5,533 nt of DNA from positions 1 to 5,533 of the forward strand of contig CAZTWC010000254.1 of the NCBI GenBank assembly GCA_964617105.1, written 5' to 3'. The position numbers were made by a program, and so were the translations under genes. This document shows positions 1 through 5,281 of the stretch, in pieces. Numbering within the stretch: the first letter of the stretch is position 1; each line of letters starts with the position of its first letter. The notes beneath the pieces are model-generated. The model did not search any database. It worked only from the letters and a program-made list of their open reading frames with translations, and was not told where the DNA came from. This DNA comes from CAZTWC01 sp964617105 [NCBI: uncultured Myxococcia bacterium]. GTDB taxonomy: Bacteria > CAZTWC01.

Positions 1-55
1 TTCCCACGGTTCTCACGGCTCCCACGGTTCTCACGGCTCCCACGGCTCCTGGTAG
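1..55 (+). CDS. 3' end of a His-Xaa-Ser (His-Gly-Ser) repeat peptide gene, HxsA-like RiPP substrate (partial)
   Basis: Only the end of this gene is in the window. In the frame that starts at base 2 the codons read five Ser-His-Gly triplets, then Ser-Trp, then TAG at 53-55. Taken as His-Gly-Ser this is a run of five HxS units, which is the hallmark of the C terminus of HxsA-type proteins, the proposed substrates of the His-Xaa-Ser rSAM modification system. The HxsB-like enzyme 2 kb away supports this reading strongly. The repeat would be the modified core and the missing upstream part the leader or globular region. The closing Trp directly after the last Ser is notable. The next gene, on the opposite strand, ends 2 bp downstream. 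Alternatives are a His-rich metal-binding tail or a chance low-complexity tail. Length, start and N-terminal domain cannot be seen. Confidence 0.75.
   Translation, partial: SHGSHGSHGSHGSHGSW
2..49 (+). repeat. Tandem 18-bp (2 x 9-bp) coding repeat encoding Ser-His-Gly units
   Basis: Two perfect copies of an 18-bp unit (2-19 and 20-37) encode Ser-His-Gly twice each. A partial third copy (38-49) follows, and the Trp codon and stop come next. Inside each 18-bp unit the two 9-bp halves use different synonymous codons (GGT/TCT against GGC/TCC). The array therefore seems to have grown by duplication of an 18-bp hexapeptide unit rather than a 9-bp one. It may continue to the left of the window. Confidence 0.9.
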
Positions 56-57
56 AT

Positions 58-990
58 CTATTTTTGGGCGAGCCCTAAGAACGAATATAACTCCTCATCA
101 CCAAATCGTTCCAAATACTCTGCACTTATTCCCGAACAACTATTTTTTTGGGTACACTGGATACATTTATTTGAAAAGGGTTCCGTAGAAAGGGGGTCGG
201 GTTGAAGGTAAACTTCTTTAGTATCCCACAATTTCTTCTGGGGAAGTTTTCGGTTATCAGGTGATAAAATCAGGCAATGGGGCATACCGCTGACCTGGAG
301 CCATAAACTTTTTTTATGGAACGAGTTGGCCGCTATATTCAGTTGTTTTTTTATCATTCCCAGCCGGGGAACATATTGTAGAAAACTCAATTTGTCATTT
401 TGATATGGTTGCAGCATCTCAATGTTTAAAGTTGAAATCCCGATTTTTTTTAAAATAGGTATCCACAAGAGGAGATTGCGATAATTACAACGGGTAAGTA
501 CCTGGGTAACAGTGATAGATGAAGTGTTTTTGGCCAGATTGAGAAGTCCTTTAATGGTTTGATTAAAACTACCATTTACCTGGGTATGAAACTGGTGAAT
601 ATCGGCACTGGGCCCATAAATTGTAAAGATGTAGTGGTTTACTCCCAAATGGAATAGATGCTCTGCAAAGGTGGGATAGGCCAGCCGGCGTCCATTGGTA
701 TGAAGACAAATATCTACAAAGCCAAGATCTTTGACGGTTTTAAGGAGTTTATCCAAATTATCATACAGGGTTGGTTCCCCTCCGGTTAGCAGCACTTTTG
801 AGATTCCGGCTGAAGCAGCCGCCTTTAATTGATTTTCAAAATCAGCCAATCCAGGGGTATCGCCGTTCCTTTCGGTCTCATTTCCATAACGGTTCAGACA
901 GAAAAAGCAGTGATTATTACAGGAAGTTGGCAATTTAAGGACAACCATCTGGCTGTCTGGTTTGGTTGAATTAGATTTATTGAGATTCAT
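58..990 (-). CDS. Radical SAM protein with C-terminal auxiliary Fe-S cluster motif (short Hxs-associated paralogue 1)
   Basis: This is a 310-residue rSAM enzyme. Cys24, Cys28 and Cys31 form the CxxxCxxC loop that binds the [4Fe-4S] cluster used to cleave S-adenosylmethionine. A GGEP motif lies at 70-73 and a TNGRRLAY segment follows it. The C terminus carries Cys239 and then Cys276-xx-Cys279-x5-Cys285, a four-Cys set like a shortened SPASM or twitch domain, so a second cluster is likely. The same layout is seen in the proteins at 1144-2034 and 3470-4417, making the three paralogues. The gene converges on the HGS-repeat gene with 2 bp between stops, and it is divergent from the other plus-strand enzymes. 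A role in modifying that peptide is inferred from context. The ATG at 990 lacks a Shine-Dalgarno sequence. Met15 (946-948) would give an N terminus matching the 296-aa paralogue, so the start is uncertain. The usual Cys-Pro-Gly after the last cluster Cys is Cys-Ser-Gly here. Confidence 0.85.
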   Translation of the reverse strand: MNLNKSNSTKPDSQMVVLKLPTSCNNHCFFCLNRYGNETERNGDTPGLADFENQLKAAASAGISKVLLTGGEPTLYDNLDKLLKTVKDLGFVDICLHTNGRRLAYPTFAEHLFHLGVNHYIFTIYGPSADIHQFHTQVNGSFNQTIKGLLNLAKNTSSITVTQVLTRCNYRNLLLWIPILKKIGISTLNIEMLQPYQNDKLSFLQYVPRLGMIKKQLNIAANSFHKKSLWLQVSGMPHCLILSPDNRKLPQKKLWDTKEVYLQPDPLSTEPFSNKCIQCTQKNSCSGISAEYLERFGDEELYSFLGLAQK

Positions 991-1143
991 AAAGAGTATA
1001 GTTCAATATCAAATTTACAATTATGATTTTGCCTGCTATGATCTTGCCAATTAGTGTTCGTCCGAAGGCCTGAGGGCAAGATATAGAATCGATCTTAGGC
1101 AATTTATCTTTTTTAGTCAATTTTATCTGACGGACTTTATCTT
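991..1143. promoter_or_regulatory. Divergent intergenic region between two rSAM genes
   Basis: These 153 bp separate the starts of the minus-strand gene (990) and the plus-strand gene (1144), so promoters for both must lie here or overlap the coding ends. On the minus strand a TATACT hexamer (995-1000) lies four bases before the ATG at 990, which would fit a leaderless or near-leaderless transcript. I see no good -35 partner. No ribosome binding site is evident before either ATG. The region contains the inverted repeat listed separately and a GATCTT half repeated at 1040-1045 and 1091-1096, each followed within a few bases by an AATT stretch. The promoter assignment rests on gene orientation only. 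Confidence 0.55.
1036..1086. repeat. Imperfect 12-bp inverted repeat in the divergent promoter region
   Basis: The left arm at 1036-1048 (CTAT, one unpaired G, ATCTTGCC) is complementary to the right arm at 1075-1086 (GGCAAGAT, ATAG). This gives 12 paired bases with one bulge and a 26-base loop. A smaller TTCG/CGAA pairing (1057-1060 with 1063-1066) sits inside the loop. Its place between divergent promoters suits a binding site for a dimeric regulator or a structured leader RNA. No T-run follows, so an intrinsic terminator is less likely. Its function is unknown. Confidence 0.45.
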
Positions 1144-2034
1144 ATGCGCGCCCTGATTAAAGTCGGTTACCAATGTAACAATAACTGTGTTTTCTGTCAC
1201 AGCCAGGGATTAGAGCCCAAACTTGGACCCAACTCTCTTGTATTAGCCAAGATAGAGAAGGCTGTGCAAAAGGGGGCAATCATGGTTGCCTTTTCTGGGG
1301 GAGAGCCAACCATTCGTCCGGAGTTGGTAAAATGGGCAAAATATTGTCAGCAAAGAGGGATTGCTATTGGGCTGATAACCAATGGACGGATGTTGTCATA
1401 TAAAGAGTTGACTCGAGAATTGGTAGATTTAGGGCTAAAGTATGTCCATATCGGGCTGCATGGCGCTACTGCCAGGCAACACAATAGTATAGTGGGCAGT
1501 GAATCTTTTAACCAGGTTTTACCGGCCATTGAGAATCTGGCTAAATTAAAAGTGGAGTTGGTGCTTAATACAGTTATTACTCCCTTGAATTTGAACAGTT
1601 TGGTTGATATTTTCAATCTGTTGAGATCTTTTCAGGGGATCGGTTTAAAATTTTCTATGGCTGAACCAAAAGGCGCCGCCTATACTACCATGGAAAAAGT
1701 GGTGCCTCACCTGAAAAAGGCAGCGGAAAAAGTGATAGAGGTATTTACTTATGCCCAAAAAAGGGCCAATGGATGGCGGCTTTGTTATGAGGGCATACCT
1801 TTTTGTCTTCTTAAAGGCTGGGAACATCTCTATGGCGGATTGCGTCAACATGGTTTCTACATGATGTCCGAAGCCTATGAGACCGCATTTTATCCAGTAG
1901 ATGACCGGAATAAAATGAAGACAAAACGATGTGAGAACTGTACCCATTACGAAAAGTGCCCCGGTCTATACACAAATTACTTTGAAACTTATGGCGATAA
2001 TGAATTGCAACCTTATACGAGGCTTTCAAAATGA
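1144..2034 (+). CDS. Radical SAM protein with C-terminal auxiliary Fe-S cluster motif (paralogue 2, coupled to hxsB; HxsC-like position)
   Basis: This is a 296-residue rSAM enzyme. The [4Fe-4S] loop is Cys11-x3-Cys15-x2-Cys18, almost at the N terminus. GGEP is at 52-55 and a TNGR segment follows. The C-terminal part has an Ile-Pro-Phe-Cys motif (Cys221) and Cys263-xx-Cys266-x5-Cys272-Pro-Gly, then an aromatic-rich tail with a YGDNEL segment. This implies a second Fe-S cluster in a twitch-like domain. Its TGA overlaps the ATG of hxsB (ATGA, 2031-2034), so the two are almost certainly co-transcribed and translationally coupled. That makes it the best candidate here for the second maturase, the place HxsC takes in known Hxs loci. 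I do not recognise it as a clear HxsC by sequence. The start leaves only ten residues before the first cluster Cys. No clear ribosome binding site precedes it. Confidence 0.87.
   Translation: MRALIKVGYQCNNNCVFCHSQGLEPKLGPNSLVLAKIEKAVQKGAIMVAFSGGEPTIRPELVKWAKYCQQRGIAIGLITNGRMLSYKELTRELVDLGLKYVHIGLHGATARQHNSIVGSESFNQVLPAIENLAKLKVELVLNTVITPLNLNSLVDIFNLLRSFQGIGLKFSMAEPKGAAYTTMEKVVPHLKKAAEKVIEVFTYAQKRANGWRLCYEGIPFCLLKGWEHLYGGLRQHGFYMMSEAYETAFYPVDDRNKMKTKRCENCTHYEKCPGLYTNYFETYGDNELQPYTRLSK
2019..2022 (+). promoter_or_regulatory. Shine-Dalgarno-like GAGG before hxsB
   Basis: GAGG lies eight bases upstream of the ATG at 2031, inside the end of the preceding gene. It supports this start for the overlapping gene. 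It is the only convincing ribosome binding site among the four rSAM genes of the window. Confidence 0.55.
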
Positions 2035-3485
2035 ATCCAACTACTTTTAACGCCCGCCAGATTGAAGACAATTACCTGATAACCAATATGGTAGGCCAAT
2101 ATCTTTTTTTAAACCAGGCTGAATATGAGAGTTTTTATAGAGGTGAGGTAGAAGCCGATTCAGAACTGTGGAACCGCTTGAAAGATAGCAATTTTATAGA
2201 AGATTTGGTGGACCAGAATGAGTTACAGCAGAAATATCAGGACCGTAAAACCTTTTTGGCCCATGGCCCTACCCTGCATATTTTTGTCCTCACTCTCAGG
2301 TGTAATCAAACTTGCCTCTACTGTCATGCCAGCCGAACCAAAGAGAAGAGTTCAAGCGGCACTTATGATATGAATGCAGATACCGCCCGTCAGGCGGTTG
2401 ATTTGGCCTTTAAAACCACGGCACCATCTTTTACCATTGAATTTCAGGGGGGTGAACCTCTGCTGAATTATCCTCTGATTAAACAAATCGTTGCCCAGGC
2501 AAAAGAGAAGAACAAAACTCTTCGGCGGCTGGTTGAGTTTACCCTGGTTTCAAATTTGGCAGCCATGAATGAAGATATTCTTCAATTTATACTAGATAAT
2601 CGTATTCAGGTCTGCACCTCTATAGATGGCCCAAAAGAGTTACATAACCAGCAGAGAAAAATGGCAGGAGGAGATGCTTTTGACCAAAGTGTCAAGTGGA
2701 TCAAGCGTATAAACCAGGCCTATCAAAAACAGGGGTTGTCATCTGATGTTTACCATGTTGAGGCTCTGATTACTGTTACCAGCAAAACGCTTAAATATGC
2801 CCGGCAGATAGTTGATACATACCGGGAACTGGGAGTAAACGCCATCTATCTCCGGCCCATGGACCCCTATGGCTTTGCCGCCAAAAATAAAGGCGACCTG
2901 GTCTATTCCATTGATGACTACCTGGCCTTTTACCATGAAGTGGTGGATTATATTATAGAGTTGAATTTACAGGGTGAGCAGATGCTGGAGAGAAACGCCG
3001 CCATATTTCTAACTAAAATATTGAGTGGCAAAGACCCTAATTTCCTCGATATCCGCTCTCCATGCGGAGCCGGCATAGGACAGGTTACCTATAATTATGA
3101 CGGAAAAATATTCACCTGTGATGAAGCCCGCATGCTCTACGAGATGGGAGATGACTTTTTTCAGATAGGTGATGTATCTGAATGTTCATACAACCAGATT
3201 ATTGATCATCCCACGGTGCGCTCTATGATTATCGCCTCCAATTTGGAAGGGGTTCCCGACTGTTATCATTGCGCCTATTATCCCTATTGCGGTGTCTGTC
3301 CGGTTCATAACTACCATACTTCCGGCAGTATTCACGGGCTGATGGGTTCCAGTTCCTGGTGTAAAATTCATAAGGGTATTCAGGATTACCTGTTTAAAAA
3401 ACTTTTAGCCAGAGATGACAAAACTATCGAGATCTTCAATCGTTGGATAGAGGTGAGAAACCGGGATCACTATCTGCACGGGTAG
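2031..3485 (+). CDS. hxsB: His-Xaa-Ser system radical SAM/SPASM maturase HxsB-like
   Basis: This 484-residue protein has the length and layout of HxsB. Residues 1-80 form an N-terminal region without Cys that could be a peptide-binding module. Cys91-x3-Cys95-x2-Cys98 binds the SAM-cleaving cluster, and a phrase of the type EFQGGEP follows at 137-143. A SerIleAspGly segment at 197-200 and an arginine-proline-aspartate-proline-tyrosine-glycine stretch near 275-281 match what I recall of HxsB. The C terminus is a full SPASM domain: Cys345, Gly358-x4-Cys363, Cys411-xx-Cys414-x5-Cys420-xx-Cys423 and Cys444, enough for two auxiliary [4Fe-4S] clusters. In the family the enzyme is thought to modify HxS-repeat peptides. 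Here an HGS-repeat gene lies at the left end of the window. It is coupled to the upstream rSAM gene, and its 3' end overlaps the opposing gene by 16 bp. The family call is from memory of conserved phrases. The rSAM/SPASM call is certain. Confidence 0.85.
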   Translation: MNPTTFNARQIEDNYLITNMVGQYLFLNQAEYESFYRGEVEADSELWNRLKDSNFIEDLVDQNELQQKYQDRKTFLAHGPTLHIFVLTLRCNQTCLYCHASRTKEKSSSGTYDMNADTARQAVDLAFKTTAPSFTIEFQGGEPLLNYPLIKQIVAQAKEKNKTLRRLVEFTLVSNLAAMNEDILQFILDNRIQVCTSIDGPKELHNQQRKMAGGDAFDQSVKWIKRINQAYQKQGLSSDVYHVEALITVTSKTLKYARQIVDTYRELGVNAIYLRPMDPYGFAAKNKGDLVYSIDDYLAFYHEVVDYIIELNLQGEQMLERNAAIFLTKILSGKDPNFLDIRSPCGAGIGQVTYNYDGKIFTCDEARMLYEMGDDFFQIGDVSECSYNQIIDHPTVRSMIIASNLEGVPDCYHCAYYPYCGVCPVHNYHTSGSIHGLMGSSSWCKIHKGIQDYLFKKLLARDDKTIEIFNRWIEVRNRDHYLHG

Positions 3486-4417
3486 AACTCCTCCCAGCCA
3501 TAGTGCTTGATATAGGTGCCCCATACCCCGGGGCAGACTTTATCATATTTACACTCTCCACAACTATTTTGTTTAACTCTGTAGAGTTTGTCCAACTGTG
3601 CTCTGGTAATTGGTTTTTCCAATGATTCATTTGGCTTAAAATGTTTGTGTTTTTCTACGTATCCCCGGTTGTAATCAGGGATAGATTCAGTGAGACAAAG
3701 AGGAATATCTACTAAAAAGGCCTGTGGTTGTTGCTCCTGGCACTGTTTTAAAAATAAGGACATTTGTGAGGCAGTATTGGTATATGATGGGAATAGCCGC
3801 TCAAAATGGGAAGCAGCCCGGCCTTTGGGCTGCATAACATTGAAAATAATCTGGTCAACGCTCTTATTGCGCAAAAAGTGATAAATCTCTCCTAAAAACG
3901 GCAGGTTGCGTTTGGTAATAACTGTGCTGGTATGCAATTTTATCCCATAGTTTTTAAGCCGGCTTAGATTTTCAAGTCCCAAAACCGTATGGCCAAAAGC
4001 ACCTTTGGTTCTCACCAGAGAGTCATGCAGTTTGGCCTGGTGTCCATGTATGGAGATATAGAAAAAATTGATACCCGCTTTGATCAATTTTTTACAGTAA
4101 TCAAGATAGGCCAGCCGCCGGCCATTGGTCATAATACTGCGCCGAATGTACCCCAAATTTTTAGCCAGGTTTGCATACTTTGGCAAGGATTCCACCAGAG
4201 TAGGCTCGCCTGAGGTGAAACATACCTCTTCACGGGACTGGGTTTGGGTGAGAATCTGTTTGACCAGCTCCGGGGTCAGGGAGGAATTAACTTTGATGCG
4301 CTCTTCACGGTCAGATTCCATGCAGAATATGCAGTTGTTATTACAAACCGGACCAATATTTATATGGAGGCGTTCCTGCCCGGAGGTTATCCGTTTTATG
4401 ATATTGTTTTTAGCCAT
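3470..4417 (-). CDS. Radical SAM protein with C-terminal auxiliary Fe-S cluster motif (paralogue 3)
   Basis: This is a 315-residue rSAM enzyme. The cluster loop is Cys25-x3-Cys29-x2-Cys32. The usual GGEP is Ser-Gly-Glu-Pro here (69-72), and TNGRRLAY follows as in paralogue 1. The C terminus has Ile-Pro-Leu-Cys (Cys241), Cys286-xx-Cys289-x5-Cys295-Pro-Gly, then a YGWEEF segment and a final Cys314. It shares this four-Cys layout with the proteins at 58-990 and 1144-2034. The auxiliary cluster is inferred from the pattern. The gene converges with hxsB and overlaps its last 16 bp, so no terminator fits between them. It is transcribed from its own promoter somewhere in 4418-4500, where no Shine-Dalgarno sequence is visible. 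A role on the same peptide is inferred from the neighbourhood. It might instead process another substrate outside the window. Confidence 0.86.
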   Translation of the reverse strand: MAKNNIIKRITSGQERLHINIGPVCNNNCIFCMESDREERIKVNSSLTPELVKQILTQTQSREEVCFTSGEPTLVESLPKYANLAKNLGYIRRSIMTNGRRLAYLDYCKKLIKAGINFFYISIHGHQAKLHDSLVRTKGAFGHTVLGLENLSRLKNYGIKLHTSTVITKRNLPFLGEIYHFLRNKSVDQIIFNVMQPKGRAASHFERLFPSYTNTASQMSLFLKQCQEQQPQAFLVDIPLCLTESIPDYNRGYVEKHKHFKPNESLEKPITRAQLDKLYRVKQNSCGECKYDKVCPGVWGTYIKHYGWEEFYPCR

Positions 4418-4446
4418 TTAATAACATCAACTAGAATTGTTGCACA

Positions 4447-4461
4447 TATAGACGAACTATA
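4447..4461. promoter_or_regulatory. Short perfect inverted repeat upstream of the 3470-4417 gene
   Basis: TATAG and CTATA flank a five-base spacer, 30 bp upstream of the ATG at 4417 on the minus strand. It could be an operator half-site pair or simply AT-rich promoter sequence. The eight bases TATAGTTC within it (minus strand) also occur at 996-1003, next to the start of the other minus-strand rSAM gene but in the opposite orientation relative to that gene. The match is short and could be chance. Confidence 0.25.
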
Positions 4462-4494
4462 ACTTACATATTGGGTTATTGCTATAGCAGAATT

Positions 4495-4545
4495 GAGTCA
4501 CTGGAAACCTTTATCTTGATTTTTGTGGGCGACAAGTGTGAGTAG
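4495..4545 (+). pseudogene. Fragment of the C-terminal end of a DUF1703-type PD-(D/E)XK protein
   Basis: Codons 4501-4542 read LETFILIFVGDKCE and end in TAG at 4543-4545. The end of the longer remnant (5219-5260) reads LKTFILIFVGDKCE. By eye 34 of 42 bases match, and seven of the eight differences are silent, so both come from genes that evolved under protein-level selection. Similarity to the left stops at about 4495, and the TAG cuts off the last six residues. It is too short to be functional, and I read it as the scar of a deleted paralogue lying upstream of the second remnant. Alternatively it marks the edge of a recombination or gene-conversion event. Confidence 0.7.
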
Positions 4546-4762
4546 GTGATTCATCAAACCCTGGCTGGAATCACCAATTACCTTGTTTCTTCGAGAAATC
4601 AGGGGACATAGAGATTGAATTATTGAAATTGGACCCCTATCATTGGCAAGTCCGTAATGAACCACGGCGATCGCAAGGGTCTTCCCTACAATCGATTGAA
4701 CGAACACAGCGATATCACCAACCCATCCGTTCAAAAAATTGCCGTAGGGGCGGTTCGCGAAC
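4546..4762. other. Intergenic stretch between two gene remnants, no recognisable gene
   Basis: No frame here gives a protein I recognise. A minus-strand open frame crosses the stretch (about 4498-4824), but it would need a TTG start, has no ribosome binding site, and runs over both remnants, so I do not call it. The right end holds a GC-rich patch (4741-4762) with a perfect ten-base palindrome that differs from the AT-rich surroundings. A single GCGATCGC octamer is at 4667-4674. Confidence 0.5.
4753..4762. repeat. Palindrome GTTCGCGAAC, possible truncated extragenic GC-rich repeat
   Basis: The ten bases are a perfect palindrome preceded by GTAGGGGCG (4744-4752). Extragenic repeats in which such a G-rich arm is mirrored on the other side by a C-rich arm are common in several bacterial groups. 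Only the left arm and centre are present here, because the sequence turns to a T-run straight after. It lies next to the point where the reading frame of the next remnant becomes recognisable. That it is a degraded mobile repeat is inference. Confidence 0.35.
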
Positions 4763-5281
4763 TTTTTTATCCACATAATCGAGGAAAGAACAAAAGTCAA
4801 TATTGATACAACAAAACTAGACAATTGTATCTTTGAAATTTCTCAAAATGGAAATATCATGCCCCTGATAAAAATGGTAGAGAACTTCCTGCACAGCCTC
4901 TCTTTCCGCGATTTTCAGAAATTTGACGAAAAGTATGTCAAATTGGCCATTTTTGCCTATCTATCCCTGACCAACCTCTATATTACCAAAACCGAATACG
5001 AAGTCGAAGACGGCTATATCGACCTGGCACTTTTGGAACGCTCCCCCTACGATGTCAATTACCAATTTGTCTTTGAATTAAAATATATGAAAAAGGCGGA
5101 TGCCGAAGATGACAAGAAAAGAGAGAAAGAGAAAAAGAGAAAACAGATTCTTTTCAACGATGCCTTGAAAAAACTGCAAAAATATCGCCAGTCGGATCAG
5201 TTTTTAACCATGAAAAACCTGAAAACTTTCATCCTGATTTTCGTTGGCGACAAATGTGAAGTCTGTGAGGAAGTGACATGA
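4763..5281 (+). pseudogene. 5'-truncated AAA-ATPase-like protein: C-terminal PD-(D/E)XK nuclease domain (DUF1703/PDDEXK_9 type)
   Basis: The first ATG, at 4859, would give 140 residues, but the frame is open back to 4748 and reads like the same family upstream of that ATG (for example ISQNGNIMPLIKMVENFL). The recognisable part therefore begins earlier and the gene has lost its N terminus. Counting from 4859, RDFQKFDEKY is at 17-26, the acidic catalytic GYID at 52-55 (Asp55) and FELK at 72-75 (Glu73, Lys75), the PD-(D/E)XK core. A Lys/Glu-rich stretch at 78-97 and LKTFILIFVGDKCE near the end follow. Full-length relatives, from memory, are about 500 residues or more and start with a P-loop AAA-ATPase domain. 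None of that is present. The nuclease core is intact, so recent truncation, or expression as a short protein, is possible. It has no visible link to the rSAM cluster. Confidence 0.75.

Noticed and set aside
2-49. CRISPR-like or non-coding tandem repeat at the left end
   Set aside because: The period is 9/18 bp without spacers, and the frame reads regular tripeptides up to a stop codon, so it is a coding repeat.
1347-2071. Three minus-strand open frames of 86 to 100 codons
   Set aside because: They lie opposite the clearly coding rSAM gene and are explained as its antisense shadow. They show no motifs.
675-4117. Identical 13-bp stretch (GATAGGCCAGCCG at 675-687 and 4105-4117) as a mobile or regulatory repeat
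   Set aside because: Both copies fall at the same place in two paralogous rSAM genes (the GRRLAY segment), so shared ancestry explains them.
3443-4462. Plus-strand open frames opposite the 3470-4417 gene
   Set aside because: The minus strand here encodes a complete rSAM protein with all cluster cysteines, and the plus-strand frames are short and featureless.
4667-4674. GCGATCGC octamer, the cyanobacterial HIP1 sequence
   Set aside because: It is a single copy in 5.5 kb. HIP1-rich genomes carry it far more often, so it says nothing about the host.
4498-4824. Minus-strand open frame of 108 codons with a hydrophobic N terminus
   Set aside because: It needs a TTG start, has no ribosome binding site, overlaps both nuclease-family remnants on the other strand, and resembles no family I know.
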